From NCBI RefSeq assembly GCF_035917275.1, contig NZ_CP108508.1, positions 6,386,001 to 6,450,000 of the forward strand: a DNA stretch of 64,000 nt, read 5' to 3'. The position numbers were made by a program, and so were the translations under genes. Numbering within the stretch: position 1 is the stretch's first letter; every line of letters begins with the position of its first letter. Below the pieces are notes generated by a model, which worked only from the letters and a program-made list of their open reading frames with translations, was not told the origin of the DNA and made no database searches. Shown one piece after another: positions 18,406 through 28,719 of this stretch. This stretch comes from Streptomyces sp. NBC_01237 (GTDB taxonomy: Bacteria; Actinomycetota; Actinomycetes; Streptomycetales; Streptomycetaceae).

Positions 18406-18419
18406 TAGACTCAAGAGTC
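18406..18419 (+). promoter_or_regulatory. Candidate promoter and TetR operator
   Basis: A -10-like TAGACT (18406-18411) overlaps the inverted repeat GACTC-AA-GAGTC (18408-18419). It lies between the TetR gene and the divergent small membrane-protein gene, where a repressor would block RNA polymerase. No clear -35 was seen. Confidence 0.5.
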
Positions 18420-18471
18420 AGTGAACAGTCGTACTCTCAATGGTTCCGGCCCACACGTGGAAAGGCCGCAC

Positions 18472-18627
18472 ATGCTCGTCCTCGTCGCCGCCCTGCTCCT
18501 GCTGGGGATCGCCCTCGGGGCGGTCGCCCAGATCCCGCTGTCCTCGACCCTGGCCGTCGCCGCCGTCATCGGCGGCTGGCTGCTCCTCTTCGCCGTCCGC
18601 GAGCGCCTCGCGCGCCGCTCCCGGTAA
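18472..18627 (+). CDS. Small two-helix membrane protein
   Basis: 51 residues from the ATG at 18472, which has GGAAAGG 8 nt upstream. A GTG at 18421 would add 17 residues but starts too close to the predicted promoter. The sequence is almost entirely two hydrophobic helices (MLVLVAALLLLGIALGAV and STLAVAAVIGGWLLLFAV) with a basic tail (RERLARRSR). The function is unknown. Its position divergent from a TetR gene suggests regulated expression. The next gene encodes another small membrane protein and may be co-transcribed. Confidence 0.7.
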   Translation: MLVLVAALLLLGIALGAVAQIPLSSTLAVAAVIGGWLLLFAVRERLARRSR

Positions 18628-18680
18628 AGACCGTCCGGCAAGAGCCTGCCGAATCCGGCCGATCCGAAGGAGCCCGCACC

Positions 18681-19064
18681 ATGACACTCACCGATACCGT
18701 CCGCCGCGCAGAGCACGCCGTCGGCCTCGCCGGCCTCGCGGGCCGCACCGCGCGTACCGAAGGCACCGCGCGTGCCGAGAGCACCTCCGACGCCTCCGCT
18801 CCGGAGAAGGCGCCCCGGAGCGCCGCCGGCCGGGAGGCCGACGGGCTGGCCGTCGCCTCGTTCGTCCTGGGGCTCGTCGGACTCCTCGTGATGAACGTCC
18901 TGCTCGGCCCCACCGCCATCGTCATGGCGCTGCTGGCCCTCGCCCGCTCCACCGGCCGCCGCGGCCGTGCCCTGCTCGGCCTCGCGCTCGGCGTCGCCGA
19001 CCTCGTCGTCCTGGCCGTCCTGGTCTCCGCGAACGGCGCCGTCGTCTGGAACGTCGGCGGCTGA
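18681..19064 (+). CDS. DUF4190-type small membrane protein
   Basis: 127 residues, ATG at 18681 with GAAGGAG 8 nt upstream. The first 55 residues are hydrophilic and Ala/Thr/Arg-rich. Two helices follow in the family pattern ADGLAVASFVLGLVGLLV and RGRALLGLALGVADLVVLAVLV. DUF4190-like proteins are common in actinobacteria and have no defined function. It follows the 51-residue membrane protein by 53 bp and probably shares its transcript. Confidence 0.75.
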   Translation: MTLTDTVRRAEHAVGLAGLAGRTARTEGTARAESTSDASAPEKAPRSAAGREADGLAVASFVLGLVGLLVMNVLLGPTAIVMALLALARSTGRRGRALLGLALGVADLVVLAVLVSANGAVVWNVGG

Positions 19065-19182
19065 GGGGGGACCGGTACGGACGGGCGCCAAGCTCTCCCG
19101 GTCCCGGACCGGGCTCCGGACCGGGCCGCCGCGCACCGCCGGCCGGGGCCGGGCCGTGACGCACCGGCGTACGTCCCGGCGG

Positions 19183-19202
19183 GGGCTCGTAGAATCGAGC
19201 CC
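19183..19202 (+). promoter_or_regulatory. Inverted repeat around the -10 box of the cysteine desulfurase gene
   Basis: GGGCTCG (19183-19189) and CGAGCCC (19196-19202) flank TAGAAT (19190-19195), a good -10 hexamer, 3 nt before the start codon. A dimeric repressor bound here would cover the promoter. The same repeat can also fold as a hairpin in RNA only if transcription starts further upstream. Confidence 0.5.
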
Positions 19203-19205
19203 ACC

Positions 19206-20375
19206 ATGGCATACCTCGACCACGCCGCGACCACGCCGATGCTGCCGGAGGCGATCGGGGCGATGACCGCCCAGCTCGCCGTCACCGGTAACGCGTCCTC
19301 CCTGCACGCCGCCGGGCGCCGGGCCCGCCGTACCGTCGAGGAGTCCAGAGAGACCCTCGCCGACGCCCTCGGCGCACGTCCCAGCGAGGTGGTCCTCACC
19401 TCCGGCGGTACCGAGGCCGACAACCTCGCGGTCAAGGGCCTGTACTGGGCCCGCCGCGACGCCGACCCCCGGCGCACCAGGGTCCTCGCGGGCCCCGTCG
19501 AACACCACGCGGTCCTGGACGCCGTCGACTGGCTGGCCGAGCACGAGGGCGCGACCGTCGAGTACCTCCCCGTCGACCACTACGGACGGGTGCACCCCGA
19601 GGACCTGCGCGAAGCCGTCCTCCGCAACCCCGACGACATCGCGATGATCACCGTGATGTGGGCCAACAACGAGATCGGCACCATCATGCCGGTACGTGAA
19701 CTGGCCGACATCGCCCGCGAGTTCGGCATTCCCATGCACGCCGACGCGGTACAGGCCGTCGGCCAGCTGGAGGTCGACTTCGCACGGTCGGGGCTGGCCG
19801 CCATGACCGTCAGCGGACACAAGATCGGCGGTCCGTTCGGTATCGGCGCGCTGCTCCTGGGCCGCGAATACACCCCCGTACCCGTGCTGCACGGCGGCGG
19901 GCAGGAGCGCCATGTGCGCTCCGGCACCCTGGATGTGCCCGCCGTCGCCGCCTTCGCGGTCGCCGCCCGGCTCGCCGCCGAGGGGCGCGAGAACTTCGCC
20001 CGCCGGATCGGGGCGCTCCGGGACGACCTGATCACCGCCGTGCGGCGGGCCGTGCCGGACGCCGTGCTCGGGGGCGACCCGGATCCGGCGGGGCGGCTCC
20101 CGGCCAACGCCCACTTCAGCTTCCCCGGCTGCGAGGGCGACTCGCTCCTGCTGCTGCTGGACGCCCAGGGCATCGAGTGCTCCACCGGCTCCGCCTGCAC
20201 CGCCGGGATCGCCCAGCCCAGCCATGTCCTGCTGGCCACCGGAACCGACCCGGACCTGGCCCGCGGCACGCTGCGCTTCTCGCTCGGCCACACCTCCACC
20301 AGGCAGGACGTCGAGGAACTCGCGGGCGCCATCGGTCCGGCGGTGGAACGCGCGAGGACGGCCGGACTCAGCTGA
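19206..20375 (+). CDS. Cysteine desulfurase (NifS/IscS type)
   Basis: 389-residue PLP enzyme that releases sulfur from cysteine as a persulfide. The PLP lysine is Lys206 (VSGHKIGGP). The active-site cysteine is Cys331 in the loop [11 protein letters not shown]. His100/His101 in GPVEHHAVL is in the expected position. The sequence GSACTAG and short loop fit the IscS-like class I type. The tRNA 2-thiouridylase gene mnmA lies 0.8 kb downstream on the same strand, separated only by an opposite-strand amidase, so this enzyme probably supplies sulfur for tRNA thiolation. An inverted repeat covers its likely -10 box. Confidence 0.94.
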   Translation: MAYLDHAATTPMLPEAIGAMTAQLAVTGNASSLHAAGRRARRTVEESRETLADALGARPSEVVLTSGGTEADNLAVKGLYWARRDADPRRTRVLAGPVEHHAVLDAVDWLAEHEGATVEYLPVDHYGRVHPEDLREAVLRNPDDIAMITVMWANNEIGTIMPVRELADIAREFGIPMHADAVQAVGQLEVDFARSGLAAMTVSGHKIGGPFGIGALLLGREYTPVPVLHGGGQERHVRSGTLDVPAVAAFAVAARLAAEGRENFARRIGALRDDLITAVRRAVPDAVLGGDPDPAGRLPANAHFSFPGCEGDSLLLLLDAQGIECSTGSACTAGIAQPSHVLLATGTDPDLARGTLRFSLGHTSTRQDVEELAGAIGPAVERARTAGLS

Positions 20376-20411
20376 GGGCGGGCCGTCCCGCGCAGGCCGT
20401 CGCGCCCGGGA

Positions 20412-21128
20412 TCACGCGGGGCCCGTCGAGTCCGAGGGCTTGGCCGGCCCGGTGGGCCCCGCCGTCGCGGCCCGCCGCACCAGCTTCAGATACCGGTCCC
20501 AGTCCCAGTGCGGCCCGGGGTCGGTGTGGTCCGTGCCCGGCACCTCGACGTGCCCGATGATGTGCTCGCGGTCCATCGGTATGCCGTAGCGCCCGCATAT
20601 CGCGGCCGTCAGCCGGGCCGACGACTCGTACATCGCCTTCGTGAGGTCCTTGGGGCGGTCCACGAAGCCCTCGTGCTCGATGCCGACGCTGCGTTCGTTG
20701 TACGACCTGTTCCCCGCGTGGTATGCCACATCCAGCTCACGGATCATCTGTGCCACATGGCCGTCCTTGCGCACCACGTAGTGCGCGGCGGCGCCGTGGC
20801 CGGGGTCCTGGAAGACCCTCACCGCACTGGCGAAGCTGCCCTGCGTGACATGGATGACCACGCGGTCGATCCGGTAGTCGTCGGGGCGGTCGGCGCGCCG
20901 CCAGTTCGCCTCCGAGGCGGCGACCCACCGGGCGCCCGCGTAGTCCAGTTCGCCCGGCCTGCGGGGCTTCTCGACGCCCGGAACCCGCCACCAGGCGTGC
21001 CTGAGCTCGTCGCGGGCGAGCGCGGCGGCGCCCGCCGCCGTCACACCGCCGCCGATCAGCAGCGCGCGCCGGCTGATGCCGCGCGCGGGCTCCTTCTTCG
21101 AAGCCCGGCCGCTTCCTTTGGTCCCCAT
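20412..21128 (-). CDS. Exported N-acetylmuramoyl-L-alanine amidase (Amidase_2/PGRP fold)
   Basis: 238 residues. The N-terminus has a twin-arginine-like signal (GISRRALLIGGGVTAAGAAAL), so it is probably exported by Tat. The Amidase_2 domain (residues ~85-220) shows zinc-ligand regions VVIHVTQGS, NERSVGIEHEG and IIGHVEVPGTDHTDPGPHWDW. It should cleave the bond between muramic acid and L-Ala in peptidoglycan, in remodelling or fragment recycling. It is embedded on the opposite strand between the cysteine desulfurase gene and mnmA. Confidence 0.9.
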   Translation of the reverse strand: MGTKGSGRASKKEPARGISRRALLIGGGVTAAGAAALARDELRHAWWRVPGVEKPRRPGELDYAGARWVAASEANWRRADRPDDYRIDRVVIHVTQGSFASAVRVFQDPGHGAAAHYVVRKDGHVAQMIRELDVAYHAGNRSYNERSVGIEHEGFVDRPKDLTKAMYESSARLTAAICGRYGIPMDREHIIGHVEVPGTDHTDPGPHWDWDRYLKLVRRAATAGPTGPAKPSDSTGPA

Positions 21129-21189
21129 GTGATCGTCAACGCATATCCGCGAGCGTTCGGTTCCCGGCGCCCCGTACCCTGGAGGGGCT

Positions 21190-22323
21190 ATGACTCAGAC
21201 TTCCCCGCGCCCCCTCCGTGTCCTCGCCGCGATGTCGGGCGGTGTGGACTCCGCCGTCGCCGCCGCACGCGCTGCCGAGGCAGGCCACGACGTGACCGGT
21301 GTGCACCTCGCCCTGTCCGCGAACCCGCAGTCCTTCCGTACCGGCGCACGCGGCTGTTGCACCATCGAGGACTCCCGCGACGCCCGCCGCGCGGCGGACG
21401 TCATCGGCATCCCCTTCTACGTCTGGGACCTGGCGGAACGCTTCCGCGAGGACGTCGTGGAGGACTTCGTCGCGGAGTACGAGGCGGGCCGCACCCCGAA
21501 CCCGTGCCTGCGCTGCAACGAGAAGATCAAGTTCGCCGCGCTGCTGGACAAGGCGCTCGCGCTCGGCTTCGACGCCGTGTGCACCGGGCACTACGCCACG
21601 GTCGTGCTCGCCGAGGACGGCAGCCGTGAGCTGCACCGCGCCTCCGACATGGCCAAGGACCAGAGCTACGTCCTCGGTGTCCTGGACGAGAAGCAGCTCG
21701 CCCACGCGATGTTCCCGCTCGGCGACACCCTCACCACCAAGGACGAGATCCGGGCCGAGGCGGAGGCCCGGGGACTCGCCGTGGCCAAGAAGCCCGACAG
21801 CCATGACATCTGCTTCATCGCCGACGGCGACACCCAGGGCTTCCTGGCCGACCGTCTCGGCGGCCGGGCCGAGGGCGACATCCTCGACGAGTCCGGCACG
21901 AAGCTCGGCACCCACGACGGCGCCTTCGGCTTCACCATCGGCCAGCGCAAGGGCCTGCGGATCGGCCACCCCGCCGCCGACGGCAAGCCGCGCTACGTCC
22001 TGGACATCTCCCCGGTGAACAACACCGTCACCGTGGGCCCCGTCGAGGCCCTCGATGTCACGGCGCTCACCGCGATCAAGCCCCGCTGGTGCGGAACGCC
22101 TCCGTCCGGCCCCGGCACGTACACCGCCCAGCTCCGCGCCCACGGCGGTGAGACGGAGGTGGCCGCCGAACTCGTGGACGGCACACTGCACGTCACCTTC
22201 ACCGAGCCGGTGCGCGGCGTGGCCCCCGGCCAGGCGGTCGTCCTGTACGACGGCACGCGCGTGGTCGGCTCGGCCACCATCGCGACGACGGTGCGCCGCG
22301 AGAAGGTGTCCTCGCCCTCCTGA
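21190..22323 (+). CDS. mnmA: tRNA-specific 2-thiouridylase
   Basis: 377-residue enzyme that adds sulfur to uridine 34 of Lys, Glu and Gln tRNAs. The PP-loop SGGVDS is at residues 16-21 and binds ATP. The catalytic cysteines are Cys106 ([14 protein letters not shown]) and Cys208 ([10 protein letters not shown]). GGAGGGG lies 3-10 nt before the ATG. Its partner cysteine desulfurase is encoded upstream on the same strand. The length and domain order are standard. Confidence 0.96.
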   Translation: MTQTSPRPLRVLAAMSGGVDSAVAAARAAEAGHDVTGVHLALSANPQSFRTGARGCCTIEDSRDARRAADVIGIPFYVWDLAERFREDVVEDFVAEYEAGRTPNPCLRCNEKIKFAALLDKALALGFDAVCTGHYATVVLAEDGSRELHRASDMAKDQSYVLGVLDEKQLAHAMFPLGDTLTTKDEIRAEAEARGLAVAKKPDSHDICFIADGDTQGFLADRLGGRAEGDILDESGTKLGTHDGAFGFTIGQRKGLRIGHPAADGKPRYVLDISPVNNTVTVGPVEALDVTALTAIKPRWCGTPPSGPGTYTAQLRAHGGETEVAAELVDGTLHVTFTEPVRGVAPGQAVVLYDGTRVVGSATIATTVRREKVSSPS

Positions 22324-22368
22324 GGCCGCCCCCGGGCCCGGCTCGGGTCACCGCGCCGGGCCACACGG

Positions 22369-22402
22369 GCCCGCCTCACGACGCGGCCCGCCTCACGACG
22401 CG
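22369..22402. repeat. Perfect 17-bp tandem duplication at the 3' end of the hydrolase gene
   Basis: GCCCGCCTCACGACGCG occurs twice head to tail (22369-22385 and 22386-22402). The stop codon of the minus-strand hydrolase lies in the right-hand copy; the left copy is just beyond it and repeats the same stop triplet. Confidence 0.85.
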
Positions 22403-23196
22403 GCCCGGCCGACGTACACGTCCCTGGCGAAGAAATCCGCCAGCACCGGGGCGATCACCTGGGGTGCCACCTCACGCATCTGGCCCGTCAGGGTGCGGTG
22501 GCGGGCGCGCGGCACCGCGTCCGCGAGGGCGCGGGCCGCGTTACGGGCCTGGAGCGGACTGAAGCCGCCGCAGACCACCATCGTGCGCGCGGTGACGGCC
22601 GCGAACCGCTCGGCCGGGACCGTCCCGTCGCCCAGGAGCGCGTCGTCGTACGCGAGGGTGTGCGCCACCGACTCCAGGCCCTGCCACAGCGGTGCGCGCC
22701 GCATCCGGGCGATCGTCCCGGCCTCGACGCCGGCCGCCGCCAGGAACAGCTCCACGGCCCCGCCCAGGTCCCCGGCGGACAGCAGCCGGTGCAGCCGGGC
22801 CGTGCAACGGGCCTTGTGCAGCAGGCCGGACGGGCCGGGGGTGTACGGGGGTTCGTAGACCGCGAGCAGATCCACCGGCAGCCCGGCCGCCTGTGCCTCC
22901 AGGGCCAGCGCCCCGCCGGACGACATGCCGAACACCGAGACCCGCCCGCCCACCGCGTCCGCGACGGCGGTCAGGTCCTCGATCTCCCGCCGTACCGCGT
23001 AACCGCCGCCGTCACCACTGGCGCCCCGCCCCCGGCGGTCGTACGTGACGACCGTGAAGCGCGGCGCCAGCAGGGCGGCCAGGGGCGCCTCGGTCGCGGC
23101 GGTGCTGAGCGCCCCGCCGACCAGCACCACGGGCGGCCCGTCGCCCTGGCGGCGGTACGCGATCGGGGTGCCGTCGGCGGAGAGAGTCGTGTCCAT
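22393..23196 (-). CDS. Alpha/beta hydrolase-fold protein, possibly lacking the catalytic His
   Basis: 267 residues. The nucleophile elbow is G90-M-S92-S-G94. The N-terminal LSADGTPIAYRRQGDGPPVVLVGGAL and TYDRRGRGASGD motifs are those of a common actinobacterial hydrolase family. At the C-terminus most relatives, as I recall, have GQTH followed by a hydrophobic helix and APVLxxFFA. Here the sequence reads GQMREVAPQVIAPVLADFFA, so Arg241 stands where the catalytic histidine is expected. A nearby His233 could substitute. The enzyme may therefore be inactive or altered. The substrate is unknown. It converges on mnmA. Confidence 0.8.
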   Translation of the reverse strand: MDTTLSADGTPIAYRRQGDGPPVVLVGGALSTAATEAPLAALLAPRFTVVTYDRRGRGASGDGGGYAVRREIEDLTAVADAVGGRVSVFGMSSGGALALEAQAAGLPVDLLAVYEPPYTPGPSGLLHKARCTARLHRLLSAGDLGGAVELFLAAAGVEAGTIARMRRAPLWQGLESVAHTLAYDDALLGDGTVPAERFAAVTARTMVVCGGFSPLQARNAARALADAVPRARHRTLTGQMREVAPQVIAPVLADFFARDVYVGRAAS

Positions 23197-23319
23197 GTGA
23201 CGGCTGACTGGACCGGCCGCGAAAACTCATCGCTGCCGCGGAACAATTCCTGGAAATATCTCAGGAGCCTTCCGGCAAAGCACTTCTGACGTCCGGTCGG
23301 CCACGGCCACGGATGTGCC

Positions 23320-23664
23320 TCAGACCGCTTCCCCGGCTACGGTCTCGGTCTCGTAGAAGCAGAAGTGGTCCTTGATCGCGGCGACTTCGGGCTTCGGGTC
23401 CGGGTAGGCCCAGACGAGATCGGCCGCACCCGGCACCGACCAGTAGGAGGCGTCGCCCTTGAACGGGCAGTGGGTGCTGGTGTCCGAAGCCGTGAGCAGT
23501 TCGGTACGGACGTCCTCTGGCGGCAGGTAGTAGCGGACCGGACAGCCGGTCTCGCGCAGCACGAGCGGGCGACGGCTCTCGGCCAGCACCTGCCCGTCGC
23601 GCACCGCCCGGACGTGCTCGGAGCCGGGCTCGACGGTGATGCGGTGTCCTGTGAGGGAAGTCAT
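23320..23664 (-). CDS. DUF427 domain protein
   Basis: 114 residues from the ATG at 23664; upstream in-frame starts add Pro-rich sequence not seen in the family. It shows the DUF427 pattern: VRAVRDGQVLAESRRPLVLRE, PVRYYLPPEDV, HCPFKGDASYWSV and a YPDPKPEVAAIKDHFCFY end. The fold is small and beta-rich, with conserved Arg, Tyr and Cys/Lys residues; no function is established. It is divergent from the LOG-like gene across a 97-bp gap. Confidence 0.88.
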   Translation of the reverse strand: MTSLTGHRITVEPGSEHVRAVRDGQVLAESRRPLVLRETGCPVRYYLPPEDVRTELLTASDTSTHCPFKGDASYWSVPGAADLVWAYPDPKPEVAAIKDHFCFYETETVAGEAV

Positions 23665-23761
23665 GTCAGGTGCAGCGGTACGGGGGCCCGGATTCTTCCC
23701 CGTGTCCGGAACGGATGGGCCGCGGACCGCGCTGTCCGGGGGCGGGTCGTACGGTGGCTCC

Positions 23762-24301
23762 ATGAACATCTGCGTCTTCCTCTCCGCCGCCGACCTCGAC
23801 GACCGCTACACCGTGCCCGCCCGGGAGTTCGCCGAACTGCTGGGCCGGGGCGGTCACACCCTGGTCTGGGGCGGTTCGGAGAGCGGCCTGATGAAGGTGG
23901 TCGCCGACGGTGTCCAGGAGGCGGGCGGGCGGCTCGTCGGGGTGTCGGTGGACTTCCTGGCCGGGAAGGCCCGGACGAACGCCGACGAGATGGTGATCGC
24001 GCGCGACCTGGCCGAGCGCAAGGCGCTGCTCCTGGCGAAGGCCGACGCGGTCGTGATCATGGTCGGGGGAACCGGGACGCTCGACGAGGCCACGGAGATC
24101 CTGGAGCTGAAGAAGCACGGCAAGCACGCCAAGCCGGTCGTCCTGCTGAACACGGCGGGCTTCTACGACGGGCTGCGCCAGCAGTTCCAGCGGATGGAGG
24201 ACGAGGGCTTCCTGCCGCTGCCCCTCACCGACCTGGTCTTCTTCGCCAAGGACGCCGTCGGCGCGCTCGCCCACCTGGAGGAGTCCGCCGGACACCAGTG
24301 A
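23762..24301 (+). CDS. LOG-family protein (Rossmann-fold phosphoribohydrolase-like)
   Basis: 179 residues. Motifs are VWGGSESGLMKVVADG near residue 40 and VVIMVGGTGTLDEATEIL near residue 105. The latter corresponds to the PGGxGTxxE signature of LOG/lysine-decarboxylase-like proteins, which release nucleobases from nucleoside monophosphates. The proline is replaced by valine, so activity could differ. TACGGT at 23750-23755 ends 6 nt before the ATG and there is no Shine-Dalgarno site, fitting a leaderless message. Followed closely by an SDR gene. Confidence 0.85.
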   Translation: MNICVFLSAADLDDRYTVPAREFAELLGRGGHTLVWGGSESGLMKVVADGVQEAGGRLVGVSVDFLAGKARTNADEMVIARDLAERKALLLAKADAVVIMVGGTGTLDEATEILELKKHGKHAKPVVLLNTAGFYDGLRQQFQRMEDEGFLPLPLTDLVFFAKDAVGALAHLEESAGHQ

Positions 24302-24347
24302 CCGGGCCGCCCCGCTGCGAACCGCCCGGTGATGGGATCATCGGTAC

Positions 24348-25037
24348 ATGTCTACCCACCTCATCACCGGTGCCGGTTCCGGCATCGGAGCAGCCGTCGC
24401 CCGCCGTCTTCTGGAGCGCGGTGACGAGATCGTGCTGCTGGCCCGGGACGCCGGCCGCGCCAAGGAGCTCGCGGACCTGTACCCCGGTGCCCGTACGCTC
24501 GTCGGCGACCTCGGCAACCCCGACCGGCTCTCCTGGGCGTTCGGGCAGCAGTCGATGCCCGAACGGCTCGACTCGCTGCTGCACATCGCGGGCGTCGTCG
24601 AGCTCGGCCGCGTCGGCGAGCTGACCCCCAAGGCGTGGCACTTCCAGCTCAACGCCAACCTCGTCGCCCCCGCCGAGATCACCCGCCTCCTGCTGCCGCA
24701 GCTGCGCGTCGCCCACGGCCACGTGATCTTCGTGAACTCGGGCGCCGGGCTCCAGGCGCACGCCGAGTGGGGCGCGTACGCCGCGAGCAAGCACGGCCTC
24801 AAGGCCCTCGCCGACTCGCTGCGCCACGAGGAGCACGGCAACGGGGTCCGGGTCACCTCCGTCTACCCCGGACGCACCGCCAGCCCCATGCAGGCCAAGG
24901 TCCACCAGCAGGAGGGCAAGGAGTACGACCCCGCCAAGTGGATCGACCCCGAGTCGATGGCCACCACGATCCTGATGGCCCTCGACCTCCCGCGCGACGC
25001 CGAGGTCAACGACCTCACCGTCCGCCCCGGCCGCTGA
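24348..25037 (+). CDS. Short-chain dehydrogenase/reductase
   Basis: 229 residues. The cofactor motif TGAGSGIG is at residues 7-14. GDLGN follows, then LLHIAGVVE (the NNAG position), the catalytic Ser in FVNSGAG and the YxxxK motif YAASK. Length and order fit a classical SDR. Arg in VLLARDAGRAKEL suggests an NADPH preference. The substrate is unknown. It is 46 nt downstream of the LOG-like gene and 35 nt upstream of the methionine-synthase-like gene, all on the plus strand. Confidence 0.92.
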   Translation: MSTHLITGAGSGIGAAVARRLLERGDEIVLLARDAGRAKELADLYPGARTLVGDLGNPDRLSWAFGQQSMPERLDSLLHIAGVVELGRVGELTPKAWHFQLNANLVAPAEITRLLLPQLRVAHGHVIFVNSGAGLQAHAEWGAYAASKHGLKALADSLRHEEHGNGVRVTSVYPGRTASPMQAKVHQQEGKEYDPAKWIDPESMATTILMALDLPRDAEVNDLTVRPGR

Positions 25038-25072
25038 CCTCGCCGGTCCGCTCCCACCCGTAGGCTTCGCGG

Positions 25073-28326
<3,254 letters not shown>

Positions 28327-28719
28327 CGGTACGGGCGGGGGACGCCGCCCCCGTCCGTCGAGGAACGGCGGCGCTCCCCGGCCGGGGACATCTCGGTTCC
28401 GGCCACGATCGAGACGTCTTCGAGATGTCTTCGAGACAACGCCCAGGCGTGGCGGCGGATCAGGGGGGAAGAAACGGGCCAGAGGGGGCGAGAGGGGCCC
28501 GCGAGGCCCGAATGGCCGACCACGGCCACCCGTTCGGCGCATAGCAGAAGGTGACGGGTGGTCGGTTCGCATTCGGGCAAGAGCTGTAGAGCGCTGCCCG
28601 TGGAAGCCTTTCGCGGCCTACTGTTGAGACGTGCGCCTGCCGTGCGCGGTCTTCCGGTAGGAGGTCGCGGTGGCATGAGAGCGGGGGCCATCGGCCCCGC
28701 CGGCTGTGAGAGGGACGGA
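28327..28719. other. Long intergenic region between ligA and the RmdB-like gene
   Basis: About 390 bp with no supportable gene. It holds the three-unit direct repeat at 28409-28441. A TACTGT box at 28619 could be a -10. A very good ribosome-binding site AGGAGGT (28659-28665) precedes an ATG at 28675. Confidence 0.5.
28409..28441 (+). promoter_or_regulatory. Three 11-bp direct repeats (candidate response-regulator site)
   Basis: TCGAGA recurs at 28409, 28420 and 28431, so 11-bp units TCGAGACGTCT, TCGAGATGTCT and TCGAGACAACG follow each other. Exact 11-bp spacing puts each copy on the same face of the helix, as in boxes bound by OmpR/PhoP-type regulators. The repeats are visible; the regulator is not known. 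Confidence 0.5.
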
